64,000 bases of DNA from Pseudomonas hefeiensis (GCF_030687835.1 NZ_CP117449.1:5022001-5086000); one strand, 5' to 3'; positions 8,480 to 17,579 are shown, numbered from the stretch's first letter. Notes: generated by a model from the sequence alone, not told the origin. Translations and numbers: made by a program.

Positions 8480-10624
8480 TCAGGAAATCTCCCGCCGGAA
8501 CGGTGGCAGGGCGTTGAGGATCGCCTTGCCGTAGCGCTGGGTCACCAGTCGGCGGTCGAGCAAGGTGATGGTGCCGCGGTCTTCTTCGGTGCGCAGCAAT
8601 CGACCGCAGGCCTGGACCAGTTTCAGCGAGGCGTCTGGCACGGAGATCTCCATGAACGGGTTACCGCCGCGGGCTTCGATCCATTCGGCCAGCGCGGCTT
8701 CCACCGGGTCGTCCGGGACCGAAAACGGGATCTTGGCGATCACCACGTGCTCACAGTAAGCGCCGGGCAAATCCACGCCTTCGGCAAAACTCGCCAGGCC
8801 GAACAGCACACTGGAATCCCCCCCGTCGACGCGTGCCTTGTGCTTGTTCAGGGTTTCCTGCTTGGACAGGTTGCCCTGGATGAACACTTGCTTGCGCCAG
8901 TCACGGTCGAGGCCGTCGAAGACGTCCTGCATCTGTTTGCGCGAGGAAAACAGCACCAGGGTGCCCCGCGAGCCTTCCACCAGTTCCGGCAGGTCGCGAA
9001 TGATCGCCGCGGTGTGGGCGGGGGCATCCCGTGGATCAGCCTTGAGATCCGGGACCCGCAGCACGCCAGCGTCGGCATGATGGAAGGGGCTCGGAACCAC
9101 AGCGGTCACGGCTTTTTTCGGCAGGCCGGCGCGCATACGGAAGCGGTCGAACGTACCCAGGGCAGTCAACGTGGCCGAAGTCACCAACGCGCCGTAGGCC
9201 ACATTCCACAGGTTGCGGCGCAGCATTTCCGCCGCCAGGATCGGGCTGGCATTGACTTCGATATCGAACAGCGAGCCGCTTTCGGCCAGGGTCAACCAGC
9301 GCGCCATCGGCGGGTTGTCTTCCGGGTCTTCAGCTGTAAACGCGGTCCACAATTCCCAGTTGCCCTGGGAGCGGGACAGCAAACTGCCGAACAGCGGGTA
9401 CCACTCCTCGGCCTGGTTGCTGGCGATACCGATATTGACCTCGCCATCCATGCCTTCCTTGAGCAGATCGGTCAGACGGGTGAACAGGTCGGTCAGGCGG
9501 GCAAAGCCTTTCTTGAGTTCGATGCCCATCTCGCGCATGTGCTCAGGGATGACGCCGCCGACAAAGCGATGGCGAGGCCGCTCGCGGCCCTCAACGTCTT
9601 CGCCGGGTTTGAAATCCGCCACTTGCTCGCAGGCACTGAACATGAACTGCTGGTTAGTTTTGATCTCACGCGCAAGCTCGGGCACCTGCTCGATGAACTT
9701 GCCCAGGTCACCCGGCAGCGGGTGTTGGGCCAACAACTTGGTGAGGTTCTTGGCGGTGGTTTCCAGCCAGTCAGCGGTGGAGCGCAGCCGGGTGTAATGG
9801 GCGAAATGGCCGATGGCCTTGTCCGGCAGGTGGTGGCCTTCATCAAATACGTAGATCGTGTCCCGCGGGTCCGGCAGCACCGCGCCACCGCCCAGGGCCA
9901 GGTCGGCCAGGACCATGTCGTGGTTGGTGACGATAACGTCGACCTTGCCCATGCCTTCGCGGGCCTTGTAGAAGGCGCACTGGCCGAAGTTCGGGCAATG
10001 ACGGTTGGTGCACTGGCTGTGATCGGTGGTCAGGCGTGACCAGTCGGCATCTTCCAGGGCGGTCGACCAACTGTCGCGGTCGCCGTCCCATTTATTGCCG
10101 GCCAGTTTCTCGATCATGCTGGTAAACAGCTTCTGACTGGCCTCATCGACTTCGATCTTGAAGCCTTCTTCTTCAAACAACTGGGCCGTGGCGGTCTGCG
10201 CCTGGCCTTCCTGGAGCAACATGTCGAGCTTGGACAGGCACATGTAGCGCCCACGGCCCTTGGCCAGGGCGAAACTGAAGTTCAGCCCGCTGTTGCGCAT
10301 CAGGTCGGGCAGGTCCTTGAAAACGATCTGCTCCTGCAGGGCAATCGTGGCCGTGGCGATCACCAGGCGTTTGCCGGCGGCCTTGGCCGTGGGAATCGCC
10401 GCCAGGCTGTAGGCCACGGTCTTGCCGGTACCGGTGCCGGCCTCCACCGCCACGATGGCGGGTTCGCCACTGCGCCGGCCTTCATCGTCGGTGTCGATGT
10501 CACCCAGGACTTTTGCCACTTCGGCAATCATCAGGCGCTGGCCATATCGCGGCTTGAGGCTCTTGGCTTCGAGAAAACGCGAATAGGCGCCCTGGATCGT
10601 GGTTTTGAGTTCGGTGCTGATCAT
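8480..10624 (-). CDS. dinG: ATP-dependent DNA helicase DinG (Fe-S, XPD-like)
   Basis: A 714-residue superfamily 2 5'-3' helicase that resolves R-loops, forks and flaps. Walker A is EAGTGTGKT (62-69). The four iron-sulfur cysteines are seen at C129, C205, C210 and C216 (YMCLSK, SQCTNRHCPNFGQC), and the Walker B box is DEGH (261-264). Motif VI is QACGRLLRTEEDRG near the C-terminus. Length is normal for dinG. A LexA box lies 22 bp upstream of the ATG, so SOS control is likely. Confidence 0.96.
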   Translation of the reverse strand: MISTELKTTIQGAYSRFLEAKSLKPRYGQRLMIAEVAKVLGDIDTDDEGRRSGEPAIVAVEAGTGTGKTVAYSLAAIPTAKAAGKRLVIATATIALQEQIVFKDLPDLMRNSGLNFSFALAKGRGRYMCLSKLDMLLQEGQAQTATAQLFEEEGFKIEVDEASQKLFTSMIEKLAGNKWDGDRDSWSTALEDADWSRLTTDHSQCTNRHCPNFGQCAFYKAREGMGKVDVIVTNHDMVLADLALGGGAVLPDPRDTIYVFDEGHHLPDKAIGHFAHYTRLRSTADWLETTAKNLTKLLAQHPLPGDLGKFIEQVPELAREIKTNQQFMFSACEQVADFKPGEDVEGRERPRHRFVGGVIPEHMREMGIELKKGFARLTDLFTRLTDLLKEGMDGEVNIGIASNQAEEWYPLFGSLLSRSQGNWELWTAFTAEDPEDNPPMARWLTLAESGSLFDIEVNASPILAAEMLRRNLWNVAYGALVTSATLTALGTFDRFRMRAGLPKKAVTAVVPSPFHHADAGVLRVPDLKADPRDAPAHTAAIIRDLPELVEGSRGTLVLFSSRKQMQDVFDGLDRDWRKQVFIQGNLSKQETLNKHKARVDGGDSSVLFGLASFAEGVDLPGAYCEHVVIAKIPFSVPDDPVEAALAEWIEARGGNPFMEISVPDASLKLVQACGRLLRTEEDRGTITLLDRRLVTQRYGKAILNALPPFRREIS

Positions 10625-10646
10625 GAATGGTCGGGCGCTAAAAACG

Positions 10647-10662
10647 CTGGATAAATTTTCAG
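10647..10662. promoter_or_regulatory. LexA (SOS) box upstream of dinG
   Basis: CTGGATAAATTTTCAG fits CTG-N10-CAG with an AT-rich centre, 22 bp before the dinG start codon. The divergent membrane gene at 10724 could also be affected. Confidence 0.8.
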
Positions 10663-10723
10663 TGGTTCGGATCGGCGGCTATCATACCCCGCTAATGAAT
10701 CCTGCGCAGAACGGAGTAACTCA

Positions 10724-11188
10724 ATGACACCCTTTGCCCTCGTCTACACCCTGCATTTACTGGCGGCCCTGGTCTGGGTCGGCGGCATGTTCTTTGCCTG
10801 GATGATCCTGCGCCCCGCCGTAATCGCGGCCCTTGAGGGCCCGCCCCGGCTCAAGTTATGGACAGAAGTGTTTCAGCGTTTTTTCGTTTGGGTCTGGGTG
10901 GCAGTGGTGCTTTTGCCGATCAGCGGCGTGGGCCTGATCCACATGCGCTTCGCCGGCTTCGAATCCGCACCCCGTTATGTACAGATCATGATGGGCTTGT
11001 ATGTGGTGATGACGGCGCTGTTTATCCGCATCCAGGGATTGCAATTGCCGGCACTGCGCAAAGCCGTAGCAGCCCAGGAGTGGCCGACGGGCGCGGCAGT
11101 GCTGGGAAAAATCCGGCAGTTGGTGGGGGTTAATCTGTTGATCGGGTTGCTGGTGGTGGTGATTGGCGCGGCGCGGCCGATGTTCTGA
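10724..11188 (+). CDS. CopD-family integral membrane protein
   Basis: A 154-residue protein with four hydrophobic segments (about 5-30, 50-72, 85-105, 130-152). The first contains HLLAALVWVGGMFF, the conserved His-plus-WVGG signature of the CopD/YcnJ copper-resistance membrane family, whose conserved histidines may bind copper or heme. No CopC or CopA partner is nearby, so a copper role is inference. CGGAG precedes the ATG. It is divergent from dinG. Confidence 0.7.
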   Translation: MTPFALVYTLHLLAALVWVGGMFFAWMILRPAVIAALEGPPRLKLWTEVFQRFFVWVWVAVVLLPISGVGLIHMRFAGFESAPRYVQIMMGLYVVMTALFIRIQGLQLPALRKAVAAQEWPTGAAVLGKIRQLVGVNLLIGLLVVVIGAARPMF

Positions 11189-11213
11189 AGAGATCGTCAG
11201 TTGGACCCAGTCC

Positions 11214-11302
11214 TGTGGGAGCGGGCTCGCTCGCGAAAGCGGTGGGTCAGTTGGCATTGGCTAACCTGACACTCCCTCTTCGCGAGCAAGCCCGCTCCCA
11301 CA
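11214..11302. repeat. REPIN
   Basis: Inverted REPs (tgtgggagcgggctcgctc / cgcgagcaagcccgctccca) ~40 bp apart, between two converging genes. Confidence 0.85.
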
Positions 11303-11317
11303 AGTGTTTTGCAGGTC

Positions 11318-12077
11318 TTAGAAGCGCTGTACCGTCACCGCCCCCGCCGCTCCGGCTGGCCCTGGCTGGCCATCAGCACCAGGGCGACCGCTTTTACCAC
11401 CGTCGGCGGTATAGACGAAGCACCCCTTGGCCTTGCCACCAGCGCCGGGTTTGCCCCCGGGCCCGGCGGTGCCGCCGGCCCCCCCCCTGCACCGCTACCT
11501 GGATCTGCTCGGCTGGATAGTCACGGGGCAGTTCGAGACGCACCTGCGCACCCGCCGCACCCGGCTGGCCATCGCTGCCATTGCTGCCGTCGGCACCGCG
11601 ACCGGCCGCCCCCCATGTACAACCCGGCGCCTGGCCGTTGGCGCCGTCGAGGCCCACGTAGCCTGGCGCACCGGTTCCACCGCGGGCATCCACCGACAAC
11701 AATGGCGCATTCAGGGCATTGAAACGCAGATTGAGATCACGCCCCGGTCGTGCCGCTTTGGTATAGGTTCCGGGCGCGCCGCGAGCAGTGATCTGACTGC
11801 CGTCGGCCAGTTCCCCCTCGACCACTTTTATCTGCAGTGCCTGCTTCGCAGGCACGATGGCGATCCGCGCTTCGCGCCCCAGGTGCAATTGGCCAATGGA
11901 CAATTCAGTGACGTTGGAAGGCACCAGCAACGTGCCGTAATCAGCCACGTCCAGCCGTTCCAGAGTCAGTGCACTGGTGGTATTGGGCAGGCGCATCAAC
12001 GAGTGGCTTTCGACCTGGATCACTTGGGCACTGGCCCATGGGCACACGAGTGCGACAAGCAGACACAATTTACGCAT
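11318..12077 (-). CDS. Collagen-like exported protein, frameshifted in a poly-G tract
   Basis: The start gives a signal peptide (cleavage near ASAQ), a ~110-residue N-domain and Gly-rich repeats (GLDGANGQAPG, GSDGQPGAAG). At the nine-G tract (minus strand, 11479-11487) the frame shifts and would give an Arg-rich C-terminus ending at 11394. Removing one G restores GGTAGPGGKPGAGGKAKG and GADGQPGPAGAAG, then a TAA at 11318-11320, ~252 residues in all. The first eight bases overlap the end of the upstream DUF1145 gene, so the two are co-transcribed. The extra base may be a sequencing error or true slippage. Function unknown; collagen-like proteins are often surface-exposed. Confidence 0.75.
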
Positions 12078-12342
12078 GGGAAGCCTCGGCGGCGATCGGG
12101 AGGGTTTGCAGGTGAAAGATGCCGAACAGCAGCACTCGCAGGCGATCCCGGCCTGAAGCGGGCCGGCCGCGCAAGCTGGCTCGGAAAAACACCAGTTCCA
12201 ACAAATGAATCGCCAGCAACATCGCTGCGCCGAGATTGACCAGCAGATGCAGCGGATGAACGAACGGCATGACCAGGTTGACCAGCACCACCAGCCAGAA
12301 CAGCAGGGTCAACAAGCGCCCCAGCCCCCATAACAGCTTCAT
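12070..12342 (-). CDS. DUF1145-family small inner-membrane protein
   Basis: A 90-residue protein with two or three hydrophobic helices (WLVVLVNLVMPF, LLVNLGAAMLLAIHLLELVFF), then a basic stretch (RASLRGRPASGRDR). Sequence style and length fit the DUF1145 family of unknown function. Its TAA overlaps the start of the collagen-like gene by 8 bp, implying translational coupling. Confidence 0.75.
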   Translation of the reverse strand: MKLLWGLGRLLTLLFWLVVLVNLVMPFVHPLHLLVNLGAAMLLAIHLLELVFFRASLRGRPASGRDRLRVLLFGIFHLQTLPIAAEASHA

Positions 12343-12487
12343 ACATCCCCCCGGTAAGTATTATTCTTTGGACGCACAGTAACGGCTTGCGCGCAGAATA
12401 AGCCAGAGGCCGGGGCAAATTTAATCTGACGCAAACCTCGGCTCACCGGATCGCCCCACTGGCGACCCGACGGCTCTGGCTCGCGGT

Positions 12488-13213
12488 TCAACGCTGGATA
12501 TGCAGCTCAACCCGACGGTTCTGCGCCCGCCCTTCATCGGTCTCGTTGTCGGCCACCGGCTCGCTTTCCCCCTTGCCCTCACTGGTGAGTTTGTCCGGTG
12601 CAAGCCCCTGGGTGAGCAGATACGCCACCACGCTGCTTGCACGACGCTCGGACAGCCCCTGGTTGTAGGCATCAGTGCCGACGCTGTCGGTGTGCCCCAC
12701 CACGCGGATACTGGCGACATTGGCATGACTCAATTTGCTCATCAGCCCATCGAGTTGGCTTTGCGCGTCTTGAGTGAGATCGGATTTATCGAAGTCGAAC
12801 AACACCTTGCCGGCATCGTTGAGGGTGATCACTTCAGTGGCCGGTGCCTGAGGTTCAACCGGCGGGGTGCTGGCCGGGTATTGCGGCAACGGGCAGCCGT
12901 GATGTTCAACCGGGGTATTGGCCGGCGTGTCGGGACAACGGTCACGGCGGTCGAACACGCCGTCATCGTCCTCGTCGCCATCCTGGGCGTAACAGATCAG
13001 CCCGCCGGTCAGCAGGCCCAATGCAGCGCCGCCCGCCGCCCAACCGCTGCTTTCGAGGGCCCCCAGGCCGCCGCCAACCAGACCGCCGATCAAGCTACAG
13101 ACTGGCCAGGTGCGTTGATTAAGAGGTGCGCCGCCATCGCTGTGAGTGGCACAACCTGACAACAGACTGCCCGCCAGCAGTACCGGTAAGGCAGCCCTGG
13201 ATAGAACGTTCAT
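12488..13213 (-). CDS. OmpA-family lipoprotein with Ca-binding (TSP3-like) repeat, copy 1
   Basis: 241 residues with lipobox LLSGC (C21) and a glycine-rich hydrophobic section (about 40-75). An acidic DGDEDDDGVFDRRDRCPDTP segment follows, thrombospondin-type-3-like and probably calcium-binding, then a Pro-rich linker. The C-terminal OmpA peptidoglycan-binding domain has VVGHTDSVGTDAYNQGLSE and QNRRVELHI. It is a paralogue of the gene at 13304-13999, with the same order of parts. The pair looks like a tandem duplication of an outer-membrane/peptidoglycan tether. Confidence 0.88.
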   Translation of the reverse strand: MNVLSRAALPVLLAGSLLSGCATHSDGGAPLNQRTWPVCSLIGGLVGGGLGALESSGWAAGGAALGLLTGGLICYAQDGDEDDDGVFDRRDRCPDTPANTPVEHHGCPLPQYPASTPPVEPQAPATEVITLNDAGKVLFDFDKSDLTQDAQSQLDGLMSKLSHANVASIRVVGHTDSVGTDAYNQGLSERRASSVVAYLLTQGLAPDKLTSEGKGESEPVADNETDEGRAQNRRVELHIQR

Positions 13214-13303
13214 GGTGAATGCTCCTGTGTTACCGGCCCATACCGGTCACACAGGAGTAAAGACCCGCATCCGCGACTGTACAAGCCGCGGATGACGTGG
13301 GCT

Positions 13304-13999
13304 TCAGCGATTTATCTTGATTTCCGTACGACGGTTCATGGCCCGGCCGTCGGCGGTGCTGTTGTCCGCCACTGGCTGGCTCTCACCGGCACCCTCCACC
13401 GAAACGAAACTGGCACGGGGCACGCCGCTCTCGACCAGGTATTGCACCACCGAGTTGGCCCGTTTATCAGACAGGCGCTGGTTATAGGCATCGCTGCCAA
13501 CGCTGTCGGTGTGGCCGGTGACGCGCAGTTGCGCGGTGGACGTTTCCTGTTTCAGCCGGGTCGCAATCGTACTCAGGACCTCCTTGTCTGCCGCCGTCAG
13601 CGTGGCCTTGTCGAATTCGAAATGCACGTCACGGATCACAATGGTCTCTTCCTGGACCACCACGACTTCTTCAACCATCGGCGCCGGTGCCGGTGGCGGG
13701 CAGCCGTCGGCATCGACCTGCACGCCCTTAGGTGTGCCCGGGCACTTGTCGCGGCGGTCCGGCACGCCATCGCCATCTTCATCGCCGTCGCCATGCACCC
13801 AGCAATAAGCCGCTGCCATGGTGCCGACAAACAAAGCACCGCCGCCGGCCCAGGAGGTGCTTTCGATGGCGCCCAATCCAGCGCCCGTCACGCCACCGAC
13901 CGCCGCGCAGGTCGGCCAGTCGGTTTTCTGCAAACCTGCGCAACCAGTCAACACACCGGTTAGCAGAACCAAGGGTAATGCTGTGCGAACTATGCTCAT
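13304..13999 (-). CDS. OmpA-family lipoprotein with Ca-binding (TSP3-like) repeat, copy 2
   Basis: 231 residues starting at MSIVRTALPL with lipobox VLTGC (C20). It has a glycine-rich hydrophobic part, an acidic DGDEDGDGVPDRRDKCPGTP calcium-type repeat, a short acidic beta-rich linker (VEEVVVVQEETIVIRD) and the OmpA domain (VTGHTDSVGSDAYNQRLSDK, MNRRTEIKI). Upstream codons in frame lack a signal peptide, so this Met is preferred. It lies upstream of copy 1 in the same direction, 90 bp apart. Confidence 0.88.
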   Translation of the reverse strand: MSIVRTALPLVLLTGVLTGCAGLQKTDWPTCAAVGGVTGAGLGAIESTSWAGGGALFVGTMAAAYCWVHGDGDEDGDGVPDRRDKCPGTPKGVQVDADGCPPPAPAPMVEEVVVVQEETIVIRDVHFEFDKATLTAADKEVLSTIATRLKQETSTAQLRVTGHTDSVGSDAYNQRLSDKRANSVVQYLVESGVPRASFVSVEGAGESQPVADNSTADGRAMNRRTEIKINR

Positions 14000-14193
14000 C
14001 GGTTTTTCTCCTTGAGGGATCGGCTTTTTGCGCCGATTCAGGGGAGTAAAGACCCGACTCCGCATCCGCGCCAGCATCACGCTATCGCGGTTTTTGCCCC
14101 ATATTTGCCGTAGATCGATACGGTTAAGCGCAAACCGCTCTAGGCCATGGGGTCCGCGCAGGCTATCGTGGCAGCTCTGACTGAGGAACTTCG

Positions 14194-14691
14194 ATGACCG
14201 TTGCCATTTCTTCTCGTACGCCCCAACAAGCCCTGGCTGCCTTGCTTGACCGCTACGCTCCGCAAAAACTGCTGTTGATCGGTGCCAGCAGCTTCCCTGC
14301 CCTTGAGGCGTTCCAGCAGGCGCATCCCGAGACTGAGGTGGTCCACGCCGCCCCTGGCACCCTGGCGGCGGACGTGGCGGCGCGGCGTTTTGACCTGGCC
14401 CTGGCGCTTGATTGCCTGGAGCATTTGCCCAAACGCGACGGTCTGAACCTGTTGGGTGGCATCCGCAACCTCAACGCCAGCCGTATCGCCGTGCTGGCGG
14501 ACCTCAATGCCTGCGGCTGGCAAGAAACGGATTTCTTTTCCCTGGCCCTGCAGGCCAGTGAGCGATTCCAGCGCGAGGAGCAGGTGCTGACGCTGTTTAC
14601 CTACGATCTGCTTGAATACAAACAAGTCCCTGACTGGCTCAACTCACGCTTTTGGGCCAACCCGGAAAACTTTGGAAAATACTGGTGGTAG
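14194..14691 (+). CDS. DUF6231-type hypothetical protein
   Basis: A 165-residue soluble protein. An N-terminal [15 protein letters not shown] and central [26 protein letters not shown] look like a degenerate Rossmann/methyltransferase fold; the SAM glycine loop is weak. The C-terminus is aromatic ([18 protein letters not shown]). I recognise it only as a conserved pseudomonad family. TGAGGAAC precedes the ATG. The YchJ-family gene starts two bases after its stop, so they form an operon. Confidence 0.7.
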   Translation: MTVAISSRTPQQALAALLDRYAPQKLLLIGASSFPALEAFQQAHPETEVVHAAPGTLAADVAARRFDLALALDCLEHLPKRDGLNLLGGIRNLNASRIAVLADLNACGWQETDFFSLALQASERFQREEQVLTLFTYDLLEYKQVPDWLNSRFWANPENFGKYWW

Positions 14692-14693
14692 CC

Positions 14694-15182
14694 GTGAACA
14701 CAAGCATGCACACAACCATTTGCCCGTGCGGCAGTGGCAACCCTTTGGAGGCCTGCTGCGGCCATTACCACGACGGTCACCCGGCGCCCTGCGCCGAAGC
14801 CTTGATGCGTTCGCGTTACAGCGCCTACGTGCTGGGGCTGGTGGACTATCTGGTGGCCACGACCTTGCCCGCCCAGCAGGACGGCCTGGATCGCCAATCC
14901 ATCAGCGAGTGGAGCGCCAAAAGTACCTGGCTGGGACTGGAGGTAGAAAGCAGCGACGTGTTCGGTGGCCAGCCGGAACACGCCTTTGTCACCTTCACCG
15001 CACGCTGGCACGACGGCCAGGGGGAACACAGCCACCGCGAACAGTCCTCTTTTGTACAGAACGGCGCACACTGGTACTTCATCGACCCGACGGTGCCGGT
15101 CAAGGCCGGACGCAACGACAGTTGCCCATGCGGCAGTGGGTACAAATTCAAAAAGTGCTGCGCCAGTTACTTCAATCGCTGA
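14694..15182 (+). CDS. YchJ-family protein with two SEC-C zinc motifs
   Basis: 162 residues from GTG 14694 (158 from ATG 14706). An N-terminal [14 protein letters not shown] and a C-terminal [13 protein letters not shown] are the two SEC-C zinc-binding motifs. Between them is the UPF0225 (NTF2-like) domain with [13 protein letters not shown], the YchJ layout. The stop of the upstream gene ends two bases before the GTG, favouring coupled translation. Exact role unknown; SEC-C motifs bind zinc and, in SecA, SecB and ribosome-related partners. Confidence 0.88.
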   Translation: MNTSMHTTICPCGSGNPLEACCGHYHDGHPAPCAEALMRSRYSAYVLGLVDYLVATTLPAQQDGLDRQSISEWSAKSTWLGLEVESSDVFGGQPEHAFVTFTARWHDGQGEHSHREQSSFVQNGAHWYFIDPTVPVKAGRNDSCPCGSGYKFKKCCASYFNR

Positions 15183-15250
15183 ACTGGCAATCGTCTGACG
15201 CCACTCCGTTGCCCGGCGGGCTAGACTGGTCATAAACCAGAGGCACGGAC

Positions 15251-15736
15251 ATGAGCCACTCATCCCCTTTGCTGCGCATGACTTGCCTGCTCCTGTTCGT
15301 CGGGCTAGGCAGCTGTGTGTCCTGGCGAGGTGACGAGGCTCCCGAACCTCAGGTGCATCTGGTCAAGGTTGAGGTGGTGCGGGCCCGGCTGGTGGAACAG
15401 CGGTTCATGCTGCACTTTCGCGTGGATAACCCCGGCGACAGCGACCTGACCGTGCGCGGCCTGACCTACCGCATCCATCTGGGTGACCTGCTGCTGAGTG
15501 AAGGCGAGCATGAACACTGGTTCACGGTGCGCCCCCAGCGCAGCGGCTATTTCAAGGTGCCGATTCGCACCAACCTGTGGCCGCAAGTGCGCAAGCTGGT
15601 GAAAATGCTCGAGAAACCTCGCCAGCAGATCCCCTATCGCCTGGAAGGAGAGCTGGAAACCGGTTTATTCATCGCTCACTACGTGCACCTGAGGCGCAAT
15701 GGCGTGATAATCGCCGCCGATTTTATTGCGGAGTAA
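15251..15736 (+). CDS. LEA type 2 (WHy-domain) lipoprotein
   Basis: 161 residues with a lipoprotein signal ([11 protein letters not shown]22). The body is a beta-sandwich of the water-stress/LEA-2 type, with [20 protein letters not shown] and matching strands to the end. Such lipoproteins occur in many pseudomonads without a known function. The SEC-C His-rich gene begins 5 bp after its stop, so they share a transcript. Confidence 0.8.
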   Translation: MSHSSPLLRMTCLLLFVGLGSCVSWRGDEAPEPQVHLVKVEVVRARLVEQRFMLHFRVDNPGDSDLTVRGLTYRIHLGDLLLSEGEHEHWFTVRPQRSGYFKVPIRTNLWPQVRKLVKMLEKPRQQIPYRLEGELETGLFIAHYVHLRRNGVIIAADFIAE

Positions 15737-15741
15737 CCCCG

Positions 15742-15945
15742 ATGACCCAGCAACCTCACGTTCATGGCCCTGACTGCAACCACGAGCATGACCATCACCA
15801 CGATCATGATCACGGCCATGTCCATGGCCCGAACTGCGGCCACGCCCACCAGGAACCGGTGCGCAACACCCTGAAGGATGTCGGCCGCAACGACCCTTGC
15901 CCGTGCGGCAATGGCAAGAAATTCAAGAAGTGCCACGGCGCTTGA
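15742..15945 (+). CDS. Short His-rich SEC-C zinc-motif protein
   Basis: A 67-residue protein. Residues 6-40 are a His/Asp/Cys cluster ([20 protein letters not shown], then [11 protein letters not shown]) holding about sixteen histidines. The C-terminal third is a complete SEC-C motif, [18 protein letters not shown]. The SEC-C segment is nearly the same as the C-terminus of the YchJ-family protein 600 bp upstream. Metal storage or delivery is plausible from composition. The start is the ATG 5 bp after the LEA-2 stop. Confidence 0.85.
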   Translation: MTQQPHVHGPDCNHEHDHHHDHDHGHVHGPNCGHAHQEPVRNTLKDVGRNDPCPCGNGKKFKKCHGA

Positions 15946-15982
15946 TGGTCCGGGCGAAGATTATCTTCGCCTGTTGAACTGC

Positions 15983-16141
15983 CATCGCGAGCAGGCTCGC
16001 TCCCACAGGGATTTGGGGTGCAGGGAAACCGGAACCACCACAAGACCGCTGTGGGAGCAAAGCTTGCTCGCGATGACCGAGGCACATTCAAAATTGATGC
16101 AAGCTGACCCACCGCTATCGCGAGCAAGCTTTGCTCCCACA
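15983..16141. repeat. Three REP elements (REPIN plus extra REP)
   Basis: REP cores at 15983-16007, 16050-16074 (inverted) and 16117-16141 fill the space between two converging genes. Confidence 0.8.
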
Positions 16142-16210
16142 GAAGAAGTATGGGTGGCCGGGAAATCGAAGGCTAAATAAACCATCCAAGACAGTTGCCC
16201 CCACGGTTAA

Positions 16211-16792
16211 TCAATCGGCCGCAAGAATCTGCGTCACGCTGACCACCGTTGCATACTCCCCATGCAAGTTGCTCAGCGACATGGCATGCACCTCGCCAGC
16301 CGAACGGGCATGGCCGAAATAATCAGCCTTGTCGAAGGTAAAACACGCGTCTTCGGCCACCCAGGTATCGAATCCAAGATTGCCGGCCGTACGCGCCGTG
16401 GACTCCACCGAGTTGTTCGTCGCCACGCCCACGATCACCAACTGCCCAATCCCCGCTTCATGCAGGTCCGCCTCCAGGCGCGTGCCGCAGAATGCATCCG
16501 GCACCTGCTTTTGAACCAGCCTTTCCCCGGCCAACGGCTCGAACCGCTCCTGAACCTCCACACCCGATTGCCCAGGCCAGAACACTGAGTCCGGCGAGCG
16601 GGACAGGTGGTGGACATGGATTACCGGCCGTGCCGATTGTCGCCAGAATCCGAGCAACTGGAGCATGCGCTGCTCCGCATTGGGGTTGTTGCGAGGGCCT
16701 AGCCTGGGATGAAGGATGCCTTTTTGTTGATCAATAAGAATCAGAGCTGCGTTTTTCTGTAGCTGCATGCCGGTTTTCTCGTGCGCGGTCAT
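16211..16792 (-). CDS. Isochorismatase-like hydrolase with Ser at the catalytic Cys position
   Basis: About 193 residues (ATG 16792; a GTG 12 bases earlier is possible). The isochorismatase/cysteine hydrolase fold shows the aspartate in ALILIDQQKG and the lysine in LVQKQVPDAF. The third catalytic position, normally Cys in GVxTxxCVxxTxR, is serine here: GVATNNSVESTAR. A normal N-carbamoyl- or nicotinamidase-type thiol mechanism is therefore unlikely. True isochorismatases also lack the Cys, so an alternative reaction is possible. It diverges from the GST gene. Confidence 0.8.
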   Translation of the reverse strand: MTAHEKTGMQLQKNAALILIDQQKGILHPRLGPRNNPNAEQRMLQLLGFWRQSARPVIHVHHLSRSPDSVFWPGQSGVEVQERFEPLAGERLVQKQVPDAFCGTRLEADLHEAGIGQLVIVGVATNNSVESTARTAGNLGFDTWVAEDACFTFDKADYFGHARSAGEVHAMSLSNLHGEYATVVSVTQILAAD

Positions 16793-16908
16793 TGAATTTT
16801 CCACACTTGAGCATCACCTCTTCCTACAGGCAAGCCTTTCGGCAATCAGGACGACCTCCTGCCGTCATTTGTTGTCCATCCATCACGATGTCCTATCTGG
16901 AGCCTTCC

Positions 16909-17553
16909 ATGATCGACCTGTATTACTGGACCACGCCCAACGGCCACAAAATCTCGTTGTTCCTCGAAGAAGCCGGCATGCCCTACAAGGTGCACCCGAT
17001 CAACATCGGCCAGGGAGAGCAATTCAAGCCCGAGTTTCTGAAAATCGCCCCCAACAACCGCATCCCGGCCATTGTCGACCACGAACCGGCCGACGGCGGC
17101 GAGCCGATTTCGCTATTCGAGTCGGGCGCGATCCTGCTGTACCTGGCGGAAAAAACCGGCCAGTTCATTCCAGAGGATTTGCGTGGTCGGCAAGAGGTTT
17201 TGCAGTGGCTGTTCTGGCAGATGGGCGGCCTGGGGCCAATGGCCGGACAGAATCATCACTTCAGCCGGTTCGCCCCGGAAAAAATCCCCTACGCGATCAA
17301 GCGTTATGTCGAGGAAACCGCTCGTCTGTACGGTGTGCTGGATCGCCGCCTGGCGGACCGTGAATTCGTGGCGGGCAACGAGTACAGCATTGCCGACATG
17401 GCGATTTATCCCTGGACCGTTTCACACCAATGGCAAAGCCAGCACCTGGAAGACTTCCCGAACGTGCAGCGCTGGTTCAATCGCATCAAGGAGCGCCCGG
17501 CCACCGTCAAGGCCTACGCCCTGGTGGACAAGATCAACCCGCCCAAGCCCTGA
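16909..17553 (+). CDS. yfcG: Glutathione S-transferase, YfcG-like (Nu class)
   Basis: 214 residues. The N-terminal thioredoxin-like domain begins MIDLYYWTTPNGHKISLFLE, almost as in E. coli YfcG, with the TPNGHK glutathione-site Thr/Asn instead of a catalytic Cys/Ser/Tyr. LFESGAILLYLAEKTG and an all-helical C-domain (LQWLFWQMGGLGPMAGQNHH) follow. Nu-class enzymes reduce disulfides with two bound glutathiones. GGAG lies nine bases before the chosen ATG; the longer frame upstream does not match the family. Single gene, REP array downstream. Confidence 0.88.
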   Translation: MIDLYYWTTPNGHKISLFLEEAGMPYKVHPINIGQGEQFKPEFLKIAPNNRIPAIVDHEPADGGEPISLFESGAILLYLAEKTGQFIPEDLRGRQEVLQWLFWQMGGLGPMAGQNHHFSRFAPEKIPYAIKRYVEETARLYGVLDRRLADREFVAGNEYSIADMAIYPWTVSHQWQSQHLEDFPNVQRWFNRIKERPATVKAYALVDKINPPKP

Positions 17554-17579
17554 GCGCTCCTGACACACCCAAAACCCGC

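Noticed and set aside
8414..10039. Long open frame opposite dinG
   Set aside because: Antisense shadow of a GC-rich gene; no RBS, His/Gln/Arg-rich composition without domain, dinG is complete on the other strand.
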